A stretch of DNA of 64,000 bases from Streptomyces tendae (GCF_014650435.1 NZ_BMUY01000010.1:186001-250000); one strand, 5' to 3'; positions 52,469 through 63,822 are shown, counted from the stretch's first letter. Notes: generated from the sequence alone by a model not told the origin. Numbers and translations: made by a program.

Positions 52469-52520
52469 GACGGAAGCGTGGCACGGCGATCTGTGACTGG
52501 TCCAGCTTAATCCAAAATGT

Positions 52521-52557
52521 GGACACCCTTGTCTCGTGGAGCGAGACATGGGTGTCC
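52521..52557 (-). terminator. Stem-loop terminator of the GNAT gene
   Basis: GGACACCC-T-TGTCTCG (52521-52536) pairs with 52542-52557 with one T:T mismatch and a 5-nt loop. It lies 60 bp after the GNAT stop on the minus strand and insulates the following leader-peptide/sirA transcription unit. Confidence 0.75.
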
Positions 52558-52616
52558 TTGGTCACATGGGGCGACCCGGCCGGCCAGTCGGCCGAAAACG
52601 GATGTGTCGGCGAAGG

Positions 52617-53189
52617 TCAGGCGGGGAAAGCCCCGGGCCACGGCCCCGGAGTGGCCACGTCCGCCTCCTCCTCCACCTTGGTGTCGAAGAGGCGGAAGCC
52701 GCGGCGCTGGTAGTTGTCCATGGCGTACTCGCCGTCCTTGCTGCAGGTGTGCAGCCACACCCGCTTGGTGGTGGCGAGGCCCGGCCAGCGCTCCGCCAGG
52801 TCCCAGGCGCGGGCGGTGCCACAGGAGAGGAGGTGGCCGCCGATGCGGCGGCCGCGGAAGGCCGGGATCAGGCCGAAGTACTCGATCTCCACAACCCCGT
52901 CGTCGCCCGGCGTCAGCTCCACGTACCCGGCGGGCGTGCCGCGGTCGTGGGCGACCCAGGTCTCCACGCCCGGCCGCTCCAGGTGCTCCCGCCACCGCGC
53001 GTGGCTCCAGCCGAGCCGGTCCGTCCAGCGGATGTCGCCGCCCACCGAGGCGTACAGGAAACGGCTGAACTCGGGGGAGGGCACCTCGGCGCGGACGATC
53101 CGGACGTCCCCCTCCGGGGCGGCGGCCGGCAGCAGATCGGTGGGCGCCGTCTGCTCCAGGGACCACGTGGTCACGGCGATGTTGGTCAT
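52617..53189 (-). CDS. GNAT-family N-acetyltransferase
   Basis: A 190-aa acetyl-CoA-dependent transferase. The acetyl-CoA-binding motif A is visible as EIEYFGLIPAFRGRRIGGHLLSCG (~100-123: R/Q-x-x-G-x-G/A loop RGRRIG), followed by VWLHTCSKDGEYAMDNYQRRGFRLFDT, the usual GNAT C-terminal half. The substrate is unknown. It is separated from the sulfur operon by a terminator, so I do not include it in that operon. Confidence 0.9.
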   Translation of the reverse strand: MTNIAVTTWSLEQTAPTDLLPAAAPEGDVRIVRAEVPSPEFSRFLYASVGGDIRWTDRLGWSHARWREHLERPGVETWVAHDRGTPAGYVELTPGDDGVVEIEYFGLIPAFRGRRIGGHLLSCGTARAWDLAERWPGLATTKRVWLHTCSKDGEYAMDNYQRRGFRLFDTKVEEEADVATPGPWPGAFPA

Positions 53190-53277
53190 GCCGGTCAGGG
53201 AATCATCCGCCCCGCGGATCTGTCGATCCCCGCCCGGTGCGGTCCGCCGAGGCCCGGGACGACGCCCCGGCGGCGCG

Positions 53278-54591
53278 TCAGTCGAGCGCGTCCTCGATCG
53301 ACGCCAGCGGCACCGCGAACAGCATGCGGTCCGACTGGGACCAGACCTCGCCGGTCCGCTCCCAGTACGACATCGAGCCCGCCGGCCCGCTCCAGCACCG
53401 CTGCGACCCGTCCGCCCCGCACTCCGCGGCCCGGGCGCCCTCCGCGTCCTGGCGCCACAGGGTCCCGCGGCCGTCCTGTCCGCCGGCCGCGCGTCCCAGG
53501 TACCAGTCGGAGCGGGTCGCGCCGGGCGGCCGGTGCGACAGCACGCCCCCGACCTCGGCCGCGCCGGTCTCGTACGCCTCGACCGCGTTCACATGGCCGG
53601 TGGAGTCCGTGACGGGCAGTCCGGTGCGGGCGGGGTCCGTGGCCGTGCGCAGCGCGTAGCGCCACAGCCGGGTGGGCCGGTCGCCGTCCGCGGCCACGTG
53701 TTCGGTGGCCACCAGACTGTCCGGGGCCGTGCCCCGGTCCAGGGAGATCGCGCCGGGGCGGGCCGCGTCGCCGGTGTCGGGGAGCCGGTAGGAGGCGATC
53801 GCGGGCAGCACGTACCGGTGGCCGCCCGCCGCCCAGCCGCCGGGCACTCGCCCGACGGCGTCCGCCGCGGTGGTGGCGCGCTGGACCCGCTCCACGTCGT
53901 ACACGTACAGCGCGTCGCGGTCCCCGGCGGCGGTGGTGACCAGCAGCTTGTCCTGGTACCAGACCATGCCGGTGACGGGGGAGGCGAGCCCCCGGTAGTC
54001 GTGGCCGCCGTCGACCGGGACGGCGAGCAGCGCCGAGGTGTAGCCGAGCCGGCCGGGGTCGTCGGCGTCGACGAAGGAGACCCGGGCGAGGCCCCCCTGG
54101 GGTGTGCCGTCGTCGCGGGACCAGGCGGAGAGGATGACGCGGTGGGAGCCCCAGCGGCCGTCCTCGTCGGCGTCCCCGGAGGTGGTGACCGCGCCGGGGC
54201 GCCAGCCGTCGGTGTCGGCGGAGTCCCAGCAGTAGGCGCGGGTGGCGGCGGGAGAGACCGGCAGTGCCTCGCGCTCCCCGGCCGTGCAGTCGGCGGCGTC
54301 GCGCAGGGTGTGGTCGGCGGAGTCGAGGACGGTGTCGACGCCCACCGGGTCGCCCATCGCGGCGGAGAGCCGGTCGAGCCAGGTGGCCGGCACGCGGTGC
54401 TCGGTCAGCCGCAGCGCGTCGGTCTCGGCGGCGGAGCTGAGGGGCTTGAGGGCGCCGGGGTCGTCGGCGACCGTGGCCTGCGAGGCGCTGATCAGGGTGG
54501 CGGCACCGGTCAGCGCGAGGGCCGCGCCGGTCAGGGCCGCGCGCAGCGCCCTGCCCCGTCTGCGCCGGCGGTGTCTGCCGCGCTGCTTCAT
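53278..54591 (-). CDS. Secreted or membrane-anchored protein of unknown function
   Basis: A 437-aa protein with a very basic N-terminus (KQRGRHRRRRRGR), a hydrophobic segment (~residues 17-36, ALTGAALALTGAATLIS) and an extracytoplasmic remainder rich in Asp, Gly and Trp. Repeated strand-like segments (RVILSAWSRDD, LLAVPVDGGHDY, LLVTTAAGDRDALYVYDV, YVLPAIASYRLP, LWRYALRTAT) suggest a beta-propeller. I do not recognise a family. Cysteines in DCTAGE, AYCWDS, AECGAD and QRCWSG could form disulfides. Its start lies downstream of the GAF-regulator gene on the same strand. Confidence 0.75.
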   Translation of the reverse strand: MKQRGRHRRRRRGRALRAALTGAALALTGAATLISASQATVADDPGALKPLSSAAETDALRLTEHRVPATWLDRLSAAMGDPVGVDTVLDSADHTLRDAADCTAGEREALPVSPAATRAYCWDSADTDGWRPGAVTTSGDADEDGRWGSHRVILSAWSRDDGTPQGGLARVSFVDADDPGRLGYTSALLAVPVDGGHDYRGLASPVTGMVWYQDKLLVTTAAGDRDALYVYDVERVQRATTAADAVGRVPGGWAAGGHRYVLPAIASYRLPDTGDAARPGAISLDRGTAPDSLVATEHVAADGDRPTRLWRYALRTATDPARTGLPVTDSTGHVNAVEAYETGAAEVGGVLSHRPPGATRSDWYLGRAAGGQDGRGTLWRQDAEGARAAECGADGSQRCWSGPAGSMSYWERTGEVWSQSDRMLFAVPLASIEDALD

Positions 54592-54781
54592 CGAACCTCC
54601 ACGGACGCCGGACCAACTGCGCTCGACGGTGGTCGCGTTGCCCGAGGAGCGGATGGGACGGTCCATCAAGGATGCTACGGCAGACGGGCGGCCCGGCGGA
54701 CGCAGACGATGCAAATATGCGGAATCAAGCCGCCTTTACGGCCATCCGGGGCGCCCCGGACGCCTCGGCACGGCACCGCCG

Positions 54782-54843
54782 GCGTCACGGACCCCGACGC
54801 CACGGCACCCCGACGCCACGGCACCCCGGCGTCACGGCACCCC
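54782..54843. repeat. 16-bp tandem repeat across the GAF-regulator stop
   Basis: One shortened and three full units of GACGCCACGGCACCCC/GGCGTCACGGCACCCC (54782-54795, 54796-54811, 54812-54827, 54828-54843). The last unit contains the regulator stop codon (54832-54834). Confidence 0.82.
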
Positions 54844-56121
54844 CGGCGACACCCGCCGCCGCGCCACCGCCGGAGCCGTGGAGTGGGGGAGCAGGTCCCG
54901 GAGGTCGGCGGGGAGCAGGATCTCCACCTCCGCGTCCTCGCAGAAACGATACGGCCGGTGTTCCAGGTAGGCCCCGAGGTACCTCCGCACCCGCGACATC
55001 TCCGCCCGTACCGTCACCGTGCGGGCCCGGTCGCCGAACATGTCCTCGGCCAGCCCGGCGGCGCTGCGCCCGCCCCGGTGCACCGCCAGCAGGTACAGCA
55101 ACTCCGCGTGCCGCGGACTCAGTTCCCGCGTCCAGTCCTCCGCGCCGCCCAGTACCCGGACCGACCAGCGGCGCGGCTGCCCGAGGTCAAGCACGATCCG
55201 GGTGGCGCCCTGCGGCACCGGCCCGGCCGCGGCCCGCACCAGCCAGCCCTCGGCCAGCGGCTCCACCGTGCACGGCCCGAACGCCGGCAGCCACCGGGCC
55301 CCCGCCTCCGGCGACTTGGGCAGCACCACCCGGTCCAGGTACGGCATCCCCGTCACCGCCGCCGTCCAGCCGTCCCGGTCCGCCACCAGCGCCCGCCCGC
55401 CGAGCCGGGCCAGCACCGGCGCCGCCACCGCCCGCAACCGCTCCAGCGACTGCGTGTGCAGCTCCCGCAGCCGGGCCTCGGCCAGCTTGGCCACCGAGTC
55501 CACCCACGCGAGCGTCGCCGGGTGCATCGTCTCCAGCGGCCCGCTCACGTCGACCACCCCGAGCAACCGCCCGCTGCGCGGGTCGGTGATCGGTGCCCCG
55601 GAGCAGGTCCAGGTCGCCTGGGACCGCACGAAGTGCTCGGAGGCGAAGACCTGTACGGGCCGCCGGGTCACCGCCGGGGTCCCCACGCCGTTGGTGCCGA
55701 CCACCTCCTCCCGCCAGTCCGCCCCGAGTTCGAAGCCGAGCCCGTCGGCCCGGCGCAGCACCCGCGCGCTGCCCTCCCGCCACAGCACCCGGCCGTCCTC
55801 GTCCGCGACCACCATGATGTGGTGGGCCACGTCCGCGACCGACAGCAACGCCTCCCGCAGCACCGGCAGCACATGCCGCAGCTCGGAGGTCTCGCGCCGC
55901 CGCCGGATCTCCGCCGGGCCCAGCAGCCCGGAACGGAAGTCGTGCTCCGGGTCCACCCCGCTGCGCAGCATCCGCTCCCAGGACTGCTCGATCACCGGAC
56001 GCGGCGCCACCGGAGCCCGCCCGCCCGAGAGTCTCGCGGTGCGGACCTCGTTGAGCATCCGGGCCGCACGCGCCGTGTCGACGGCGGCGAACTGCGTCAC
56101 GTCCATGGGCGAGAGCGCCAC
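54832..56121 (-). CDS. GAF-domain transcriptional regulator
   Basis: A 429-aa regulator: an N-terminal helical AcoR-like region (IEQSWERMLRSGVDPEH), a GAF domain (~85-225: GVGTPAVTRRPVQVFASEHFVRSQATWTCSGAPITDPRSGRLLGVVDVSG) and a C-terminal winged-helix-like domain (~345-415: ELSPRHAELLYLLAVHRGGRSAAGLAEDMFGDRARTVTVRAEMSRVRRYLG). It lacks the AAA+ sigma-54 domain of true AcoR, as expected in a genus without sigma-54. GTG at 56121 follows GGAAGGACGAGG; ATG at 56106 is possible. The TTGCA/TGCAA dyad upstream is a candidate target. The ligand is unknown; AidB-like dehydrogenase is the neighbour. Confidence 0.85.
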   Translation of the reverse strand: MALSPMDVTQFAAVDTARAARMLNEVRTARLSGGRAPVAPRPVIEQSWERMLRSGVDPEHDFRSGLLGPAEIRRRRETSELRHVLPVLREALLSVADVAHHIMVVADEDGRVLWREGSARVLRRADGLGFELGADWREEVVGTNGVGTPAVTRRPVQVFASEHFVRSQATWTCSGAPITDPRSGRLLGVVDVSGPLETMHPATLAWVDSVAKLAEARLRELHTQSLERLRAVAAPVLARLGGRALVADRDGWTAAVTGMPYLDRVVLPKSPEAGARWLPAFGPCTVEPLAEGWLVRAAAGPVPQGATRIVLDLGQPRRWSVRVLGGAEDWTRELSPRHAELLYLLAVHRGGRSAAGLAEDMFGDRARTVTVRAEMSRVRRYLGAYLEHRPYRFCEDAEVEILLPADLRDLLPHSTAPAVARRRVSPGVP

Positions 56122-56212
56122 GGGACCTCGTCCTTCCGGAAGTCGAATGTTCGTCTCATACTGACCGGTTGCCCACGCCGGACGGGCACAGTCCGCACAC
56201 AGCCGACCGCAA

Positions 56213-56230
56213 GTTGCAACCCCCTGCAAC
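56213..56230. promoter_or_regulatory. Inverted repeat upstream of the GAF regulator
   Basis: GTTGCA (56213-56218) and TGCAAC (56225-56230) form a perfect dyad with a 6-bp C-rich centre, about 92 bp upstream of the regulator start. It may be a binding site of the regulator; no experimental support. Confidence 0.4.
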
Positions 56231-56310
56231 CCTGGTGGACGACTTTGCGGGTGGCCAAACTTGAATCACGCCGTCCCGAGCGGCGTACGCGGCCTGAACA
56301 GGCCCGTGTG

Positions 56311-56348
56311 GCGGGGGTGGTGCCGTGTCGGCGCAGCACCACCCCCGC
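56311..56348 (-). terminator. Terminator of the AidB-like gene
   Basis: A perfect 13-bp stem GCGGGGGTGGTGC (56311-56323) with 56336-56348 around a 12-nt loop, starting 16 bp after the dehydrogenase stop on the minus strand. Confidence 0.8.
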
Positions 56349-56363
56349 GCCACGCGGCCGGAA

Positions 56364-58007
56364 TCAGACCGCGGGCCGCGCCCGCTCCACCACCGCCGCC
56401 AGGTCCAGGGTCGGCGGCAGCGTGCCGAACGCCGCACCCCCGTCGCCGCCCAGCCGCGCGGCGCAGAACGCGTCGGCGACCTCCGGCGGCGCGTACCGCA
56501 CCAGCAGTGCCCCCTGCAGCACCAGCGCCAGCCGCTCCGCCAGCAGCCGGGCCCGCCCCTCGGCGGCGGCGAGGTCGGCCAGGTCCGTGAGCAGGTCCCG
56601 GATCGCCGCGTCCAGCCGGTGATCGGCCCCGCGCGCTGCCCCCACCTCGGTCAGATACGCGTCCAGCGCCGCCGGTTCGCGCCCCAGCGCCCGCAGCACG
56701 TCCAGCGCCTGCACGTTCCCCGCGCCCTCCCAGATCGAGTTCAGCGGCGACTCGCGCACCAGCCGGGGCAGCCCGGACTCCTCGACGTACCCGTTGCCGC
56801 CCAGGCACTCGGCCGCCTCCACCGCGACCGGCGCACACCGCTTGGTCACCCAGTACTTGGCCGCGGGCACCGCCAGTCGCAGCAGCGCCCGCTCCCCTTC
56901 GTCACCTTCCGCGGCCCCGTCGCAGGCCGCCGCCAGCCGCAGCCCGAGCGTCGTGGCCGCCTCCGACTCGATCGCCAGGTCCGCGAGGACGTTGCGCATC
57001 AGCGGCTTGTCGACCAGCTTCCCGCCGAACGCCTCGCGGTACGCGCAGTGGTGCACCGCCTGCGCCACCGCCTGCCGCATCAGCCCCGCCGAGCCCAGCA
57101 CGCAGTCGAGGCGGGTCGCCGCCACCATGTCGATGATCGTGGGCACCCCGCGCCCCTCCGCGCCGACCCGGCGCGCCCAGGTCCCGGCGAACTCGACCTC
57201 GGCGGAGGCGTTGGACCGGTTGCCCAGCTTGTCCTTGAGCCGCTGGATCAGGAACACGTTGCGGGTGCCGTCCGCCAGCACGCGCGGCACCAGGAAGCAG
57301 GTCAGCCCCTCCGGAGCGCGCGCCAGCACGAGGAAGCCGTCCGACATCGGCGCCGAGCAGAACCACTTGTGCCCGGTCAGCTCGTACGCGCCCGCCTCGG
57401 CCAGTGGCCGCGCCGACGTGGTGTTCGCCCTTACGTCGCTGCCGCCCTGCTTCTCCGTCATGCCCATCCCGAACAGCACCCCGGCCTTCAGGCGGGCGGG
57501 CCGCAGCTCCCGGTCGTAGACCCGGGAGGTCAGCCGGGGCTCCCACTCGGCGGCCAGCTCCGGGTCGGCGCGCAGGGCCGGCACCGCCGCGTGGGTCATC
57601 GACAGCGGACAGCAGGTGCCCGCCTCCACCTGGGTCCACATCAGGAAGGCCGCCGCGCGCCGCACCTGCCCGCCCGGCCGCGACCAGGCGTCCGTCAGCC
57701 CCGCCGAGACGCCCTTGCCGAGCAGCCGGTGCCACGCCGGGTGGAAGTCGACCTCGTCGACGCGGTGGCCGTAGCGGTCGTGGGTGCGCAGCACCGGCGG
57801 GTGCTCGTTGGCCTGGGCACCCCACTCCTGGGTCTGGAACGACCCGCAGCCCCGGCCAAGACCCGACAGCTCGGCGAGCGCCTCCTCGCGCGGCCGGTCC
57901 GCCAGGTGCCGCCCGACCGCCTCCGTCAGGACCCGGTCGGAGGTGAAGACGTCGTAGCCGGTCAGCGGCGGCGCCTGATTCGTCACGGTGTGGGTACTGC
58001 CTGCCAT
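56364..58007 (-). CDS. AidB-like acyl-CoA dehydrogenase (alkylation-response type)
   Basis: A 547-aa flavoprotein of the AidB branch of acyl-CoA dehydrogenases. The AidB length, the FAD-contacting GMGMTEKQGGSDVRANTT (~185-203), LTGHKWFCSAPMSDGFLVLAR, KDKLGNRSNASAEVEF and the end region AAECLGGNGYVEESGLPRLVRESPLNSIWEGAGNVQALDVLRAL match. E. coli AidB binds DNA and is induced by methylating agents; whether this one does is unproven. The ATG at 58007 begins MAGSTHTVTNQAPPL. No ada/alkA genes are nearby. Confidence 0.9.
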   Translation of the reverse strand: MAGSTHTVTNQAPPLTGYDVFTSDRVLTEAVGRHLADRPREEALAELSGLGRGCGSFQTQEWGAQANEHPPVLRTHDRYGHRVDEVDFHPAWHRLLGKGVSAGLTDAWSRPGGQVRRAAAFLMWTQVEAGTCCPLSMTHAAVPALRADPELAAEWEPRLTSRVYDRELRPARLKAGVLFGMGMTEKQGGSDVRANTTSARPLAEAGAYELTGHKWFCSAPMSDGFLVLARAPEGLTCFLVPRVLADGTRNVFLIQRLKDKLGNRSNASAEVEFAGTWARRVGAEGRGVPTIIDMVAATRLDCVLGSAGLMRQAVAQAVHHCAYREAFGGKLVDKPLMRNVLADLAIESEAATTLGLRLAAACDGAAEGDEGERALLRLAVPAAKYWVTKRCAPVAVEAAECLGGNGYVEESGLPRLVRESPLNSIWEGAGNVQALDVLRALGREPAALDAYLTEVGAARGADHRLDAAIRDLLTDLADLAAAEGRARLLAERLALVLQGALLVRYAPPEVADAFCAARLGGDGGAAFGTLPPTLDLAAVVERARPAV

Positions 58008-58107
58008 GGACGTGAACCTATCGTGCCGCGGGGTCCCGGCGGGCCGGGACGGGGACGGCGGGCGTCCGCGGATGAGTGGCACCCCCGGCGCCGGATACCT
58101 TTAGGGC

Positions 58108-59286
58108 GTGCAGCCAGCAAGTGAATCCCCCGAACGGCCCTCGGGCCGGCTCCACCGTGCCCGGGTCCTGTACCGGAACGTCTCCAAACGCAGGACCGCC
58201 TGGCTGCTGCTCAAGGACACGGTCAACTCGTGCATGGAGTACCGCATCCTCGGCCTGGCCGCCGAGGCCGCGTTCTTCACCCTGCTCTCGGTGCCGCCCC
58301 TGCTGTTGAGCCTGCTCGGACTGCTCGGCTACGTCGACTCCTGGATCGGCGCCGACACCACCGAGAGCCTGCGGAACAACATCCTGGACGCCTCCCGCGC
58401 GGTGCTCTCCGAGAAGGGCGTCAAGCAGATCACCGAGCCGATCCTGGACGACGTGATGAAGGGCGGCCGGCCCGACATCATCTCCATCGGCTTCCTGTTC
58501 GCCCTGTGGTCGGGCTCCCGCGCGGTGAACGTCTTCATCGACACCATCACCGTGATGTACGGCCTCGACGGCGTCCGGGGCATCGTCAGGACCCGCCTGA
58601 TGGCCTTCCTGCTGTTCATCGTGGCCCTGGTGATCGGGTCGATCGCGCTGCCGCTGATGGTGGCGGGACCGGACGCCGTGGTACGGGTCGTGCCCTGGTC
58701 GACGACGGTCGTCCAGGTGCTGTACTGGCCGGTCGTGATCATCCTGTCAGTGGCGTTCCTGACCACGCTGTACCACGTGTCCGTGCCGGTGCGCTCACCG
58801 TGGATCGAGGACGTCCCCGGCGCACTGGTCGCCCTCGCCATGTGGGTCCTGGGCAGCTTCCTGCTGCGCATCTACCTCACCAGCACCGTCGAGGGCCCCA
58901 CCATCTACGGTTCCCTCGCCGCGCCCGTCGCCGTGCTGCTGTGGATCGGTGTGTCCGCGTTCGCGGTGCTCGTCGGCGCCGCGGTCAACGCGGCCATCGA
59001 CCGGGTGTGGCCGGCCGCCGCGACCGCGGCCGCCCGCGAGGCCAACGAGCGGCTGCGCCAGGCCCAGGTCGCCGAGTACGTCGCCCGCACCTCCGCGAAC
59101 GGCGGGGGCGACCCCGACATGCCCTCCGAGTTCCCCGAGCGCTGGTCCCGTTTCCTGCCCCCCGAGGACGTCACGGCCCGCCTGCGCACCCACCCGAAGA
59201 CCCCGCCCCCGGTGAACCACACCCACCACCACGACCACCGCGACGACAGCCACGGCCACGGTCACGGCAAGCCGGGGGCCTCCTAG
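58108..59286 (+). CDS. YihY/BrkB-family membrane protein with His-rich tail
   Basis: A 392-aa polytopic inner-membrane protein of the YihY/BrkB (formerly RNase BN) family, with about six helices between residues ~45 and 310 (AAFFTLLSVPPLLLSLLGLLG; ISIGFLFALWSGSRAVNVFIDTI; FLLFIVALVIGSIALPLMVAG). The cytoplasmic C-terminus is charged and ends with a His-rich segment HTHHHDHRDDSHGHGHG that could bind metal ions. GTG at 58108; a TACCTT hexamer at 58096-58101 would make the transcript leaderless, with no clear -35. It is divergent from the aidB-like gene. Confidence 0.9.
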   Translation: MQPASESPERPSGRLHRARVLYRNVSKRRTAWLLLKDTVNSCMEYRILGLAAEAAFFTLLSVPPLLLSLLGLLGYVDSWIGADTTESLRNNILDASRAVLSEKGVKQITEPILDDVMKGGRPDIISIGFLFALWSGSRAVNVFIDTITVMYGLDGVRGIVRTRLMAFLLFIVALVIGSIALPLMVAGPDAVVRVVPWSTTVVQVLYWPVVIILSVAFLTTLYHVSVPVRSPWIEDVPGALVALAMWVLGSFLLRIYLTSTVEGPTIYGSLAAPVAVLLWIGVSAFAVLVGAAVNAAIDRVWPAAATAAAREANERLRQAQVAEYVARTSANGGGDPDMPSEFPERWSRFLPPEDVTARLRTHPKTPPPVNHTHHHDHRDDSHGHGHGKPGAS

Positions 59287-59307
59287 AACACCCTCCCGGG
59301 TGCCAGG

Positions 59308-60230
59308 TCAGCGGGCGGTCAGCTCGTGGCGTGCCCGGGCCGCCGCGCCCAGCGGCACCGCGTCCGCCCCCAGGGCCGCCCGCAGCAGCTTGACGGGATG
59401 GCCGCTGATCGGCGGCTCGGCGGCGAGCGGCTCCTGGATCAGCGGTTCCAGCAGCGGCCAGGCGCCGCTGACACCACCCCCGATCACGACCGTGGCGATG
59501 TCGACGAGGCCGGCGGTCATCACGATCGCGCGGGCTACACCGGCGCCCGCCGCCGCGTACACGGCATGCGCGTCGGCGTCCCCGCTGCGGGCCGCCTCGG
59601 CCACCTCGCGGGCGGTCAGCTCCCGCCCGGTGCGCTCGCCGTAGCGGGCCCGCAGCGATCGGGCCGAGGCCAGCGTCTCCAGGTGGCCGCGGCCGCCGCA
59701 GGTGCACGGCAGGTCGCCGAAACCGGGGATGTGGCCGATCTCGCCGGCCGCACCGTGCGCCCCGGTGCGCAGCTCGCCCCCCGTCCACAGCGCACCGCCC
59801 ACTCCGGTGCCCAGGGTCATGCCCAGGACGTCCTCCTCGCCCGCCGCCGCTCCGCACGCGATCTCGCCGCGCAGGAAGGCGTTGACGTCGTTGTCGAGGA
59901 AGGCGGGGACGCCCAGTGCGGTGCGCAGAGCGGCCGTCACGGGGAAACCGGCCCAGTCGGTGAACGAGTCGCTCGCCACCAGGACGTGACCGGAGGCCGC
60001 GTCGACCACTCCGGCCGCGCCCACCCCCACGGCGGCCAGCCGGCCGGGGGTGCGCGCCCGCACGACGGCGAGCGCGTCGAGGGTCGCGGCGATCATCGCC
60101 CGGCCGCCGGAACGGGCCGGAGTGGCCACCTCCGCGCGGTCGAGCACCTTCAGTTCCGCGTCGCAGAGCACCACCTGCGTGGTGGTGCCCCCGATGTCGA
60201 CCCCGGCGAAGACCGCGGTGTCGGGACCGC

Positions 60231-60234
<4 letters not shown>
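59308..60234 (-). CDS. ROK-family sugar kinase
   Basis: A 308-aa ROK kinase: phosphate-1 site FAGVDIGGTTTQVVLCD (residues ~9-25), catalytic region PAFLDNDVNAFLRGE (Asp near 114), LGMTLGTGVGGALW, and the zinc-binding motif reading CTCGGRGHLE (last Cys replaced by His). The GTG overlaps the ABC ATPase stop (GTGA), so it is translationally coupled to the peptide/oligosaccharide transporter operon. It implies that the transporter substrate contains a sugar such as an amino sugar or glucoside. The substrate is not determinable here. Confidence 0.9.
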
Positions 60235-61969
<1,735 letters not shown>

Positions 61970-61973
<4 letters not shown>

Positions 61974-62866
61974 GCACGCCCCCTCACGTCGAATGCGTCC
62001 CGGAGTCCGTCTCCGATCGCGTTGAACGCCCACACCACCAGGATGATGGCGAGGCCGGGCGGCACGATCAGCCACCAGTAGCCCGAGTAGGCGGCGGTCA
62101 TTCCCGTGGAGAGCATGCCGCCCCAGTCGGTGGACGGGGGCTGCACGCCCAGGCCGAGGTAGGAGACGTAGGCCACCAGCAGGATCGCGTCGGCGACCTG
62201 GAAGGTGGCCGCCACGATGATGGTCGACACCGAGTTCGGCAGGATGTGCCGGATGATGGCGCGCGCGTGGGTGCCGCCGATCGCGCGCAGGGTGAGGACG
62301 AAGTCCCGGTTCTTCAGTGTCAGCGTCTCCGCCCGCACCAGGCGCGAGGGCACGAGCCAGGAGATGAGACCGAGGATGAGGACCAGGCCGGTCAGGTCGG
62401 GGGTGGTGATCGCGGAGACCACCAGCAGGATGAACAGGGCGGGGATGGCGATGCCGGCGTCCACCACGCGCATCATGACCGCGTCGACCCAGCCGCCCGC
62501 GTAGCCGGCCGCGGCGCCCCACAGGGTGCCGATGACGGTGGCGAGGACACCGGCCGACAGACCGACGATCAGAGACACCTTGCCGCCGTACATCAGCCGG
62601 CCCAGCTCGTCGTGGCCGACCGCGTCGGTACCGAGCCAGTGGGCGCCGCTGGGCGACTGGTTGACCTGCTGGAGCAGCGTGTGGGTCTGGTCGGTGGAGT
62701 AGATCAGTGGACCGACGAAGCAGAAGAGGACGAAGAAGACCACCACGCCGAGCCCGACCACGGCGAGGCGGTTGCGCAGGAAGCGGCGGACCGCGAGCCG
62801 GGTGCCGGAGGCGGCCTGCGCGGGCTTCGCGGCGAGCCCGTCCACGGAGGCGAGGGAACTGCTCAT
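61970..62866 (-). CDS. Peptide-type ABC permease (DppC/OppC-like)
   Basis: A 298-aa permease with an N-terminal OppC domain (RLAVRRFLRNRLAVVGLGVVVFFVLFCFVGPLIYS), a periplasmic loop with HWLGTDAVGHDELGRLMYGGKVSL, and the EAA-type loop FVLTLRAIGGTHARAIIRHILPNSV near residue 200. It pairs with the DppB-like permease, whose stop it overlaps (ATGA). Confidence 0.93.
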
Positions 62867-63822
62867 GACCGACCTGCCTTCACTCGGGGGTCGATGACGC
62901 GCTGCAGGACGTCGGCCAGGAGGGTGCCGGTCACCGTGGCGATCGAGATGACCAGGACGCAGCCCAGCAGCACGGGATAGTCGGAGGACTGGGCGGCGGT
63001 CCAGAACAGCAGGCCCATGCCGGGGTAGTTGAAGAGCTGCTCCACCACCAGGGCACCGCCGAAGAGGACCGGCACGTAGTAGCCGAGCATGGCCACCACG
63101 GGGGTCAGCGAGTTGCGGAAGACGTGCCGCGTCAGGATGGCCCGGGGGCGGGAGCCGCCGGCCCGCGCCGTCCGCACGTAGTCCTCGGTCAGGTTCTCCA
63201 GCGTGGCGGAGCGCATGTAGCGGCTGAAGACGGCGACCATGGTGGCCGCGCCGGCCACCACCGGCAGCACCAGGCCCTGCGGCTGGGAGAGCACGGCCAG
63301 GACGCTGTTGCCCTGCGGCGCCTGGGCCGGGAACCAGGGCAGGACCTGGCTGAAGACCAGGACCAGGATCAGGCCGAGGAAGTACACGGGGGTGGAGTAG
63401 GCGATGAAGCTGAGCGTGGTGATGACGTAGTCGACCGGCTTGTTGCGGCGCACGGCCTGCCACACGCCGAGCGGCACCGCGACCAGCAGGCCGACGACCG
63501 CCGAGAGGACGGTCAGCAGCAGCGTCTTCGGCAGCCGTTCGGTGATCAGTTGGGAGACGGGCTCGTTGAGGGTGTACGACATGCCGAGGTCGCCGTGGAT
63601 CAGCTGGTTCAGGTAGTACACGTACTGAACCGGCAGCGGCTTGTCGAGCCCCTGCTCGTGGTTGAAGGCGGTGATCTGCGAGGCGGTGGCCTGGGGGCCG
63701 AGGATGCCGCGGGCGGGGCCCCCGGGCAGGGCGTGCAGCAGGCAGAACACCACGACGGTCACGAGGAGGACCACCGCCAGGGCCTGCAGGACCCGCCTGA
63801 TCAGGAAGGAGTATGTGCTCAT
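62863..63822 (-). CDS. Peptide-type ABC permease (DppB/OppB-like)
   Basis: A 319-aa permease with the family opening FLIRRVLQALAVVLLVTVVVFCLLHALPGGPARG, GDLGMSYTLNEPVSQLI, and the EAA-type loop EDYVRTARAGGSRPRAILTRHVFRNSLTPV near residue 210. Six membrane helices are predicted. It lies 61 bp downstream of the binding-protein stop. Confidence 0.93.
   Translation of the reverse strand: MSTYSFLIRRVLQALAVVLLVTVVVFCLLHALPGGPARGILGPQATASQITAFNHEQGLDKPLPVQYVYYLNQLIHGDLGMSYTLNEPVSQLITERLPKTLLLTVLSAVVGLLVAVPLGVWQAVRRNKPVDYVITTLSFIAYSTPVYFLGLILVLVFSQVLPWFPAQAPQGNSVLAVLSQPQGLVLPVVAGAATMVAVFSRYMRSATLENLTEDYVRTARAGGSRPRAILTRHVFRNSLTPVVAMLGYYVPVLFGGALVVEQLFNYPGMGLLFWTAAQSSDYPVLLGCVLVISIATVTGTLLADVLQRVIDPRVKAGRS

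Noticed and set aside
52074..52565. A 163-codon minus-strand frame covering the sirA upstream region.
   Set aside because: It overlaps the sirA start in another frame and has no coding bias; the region is better explained by a terminator, the 27-aa leader peptide and the sirA 5' UTR.
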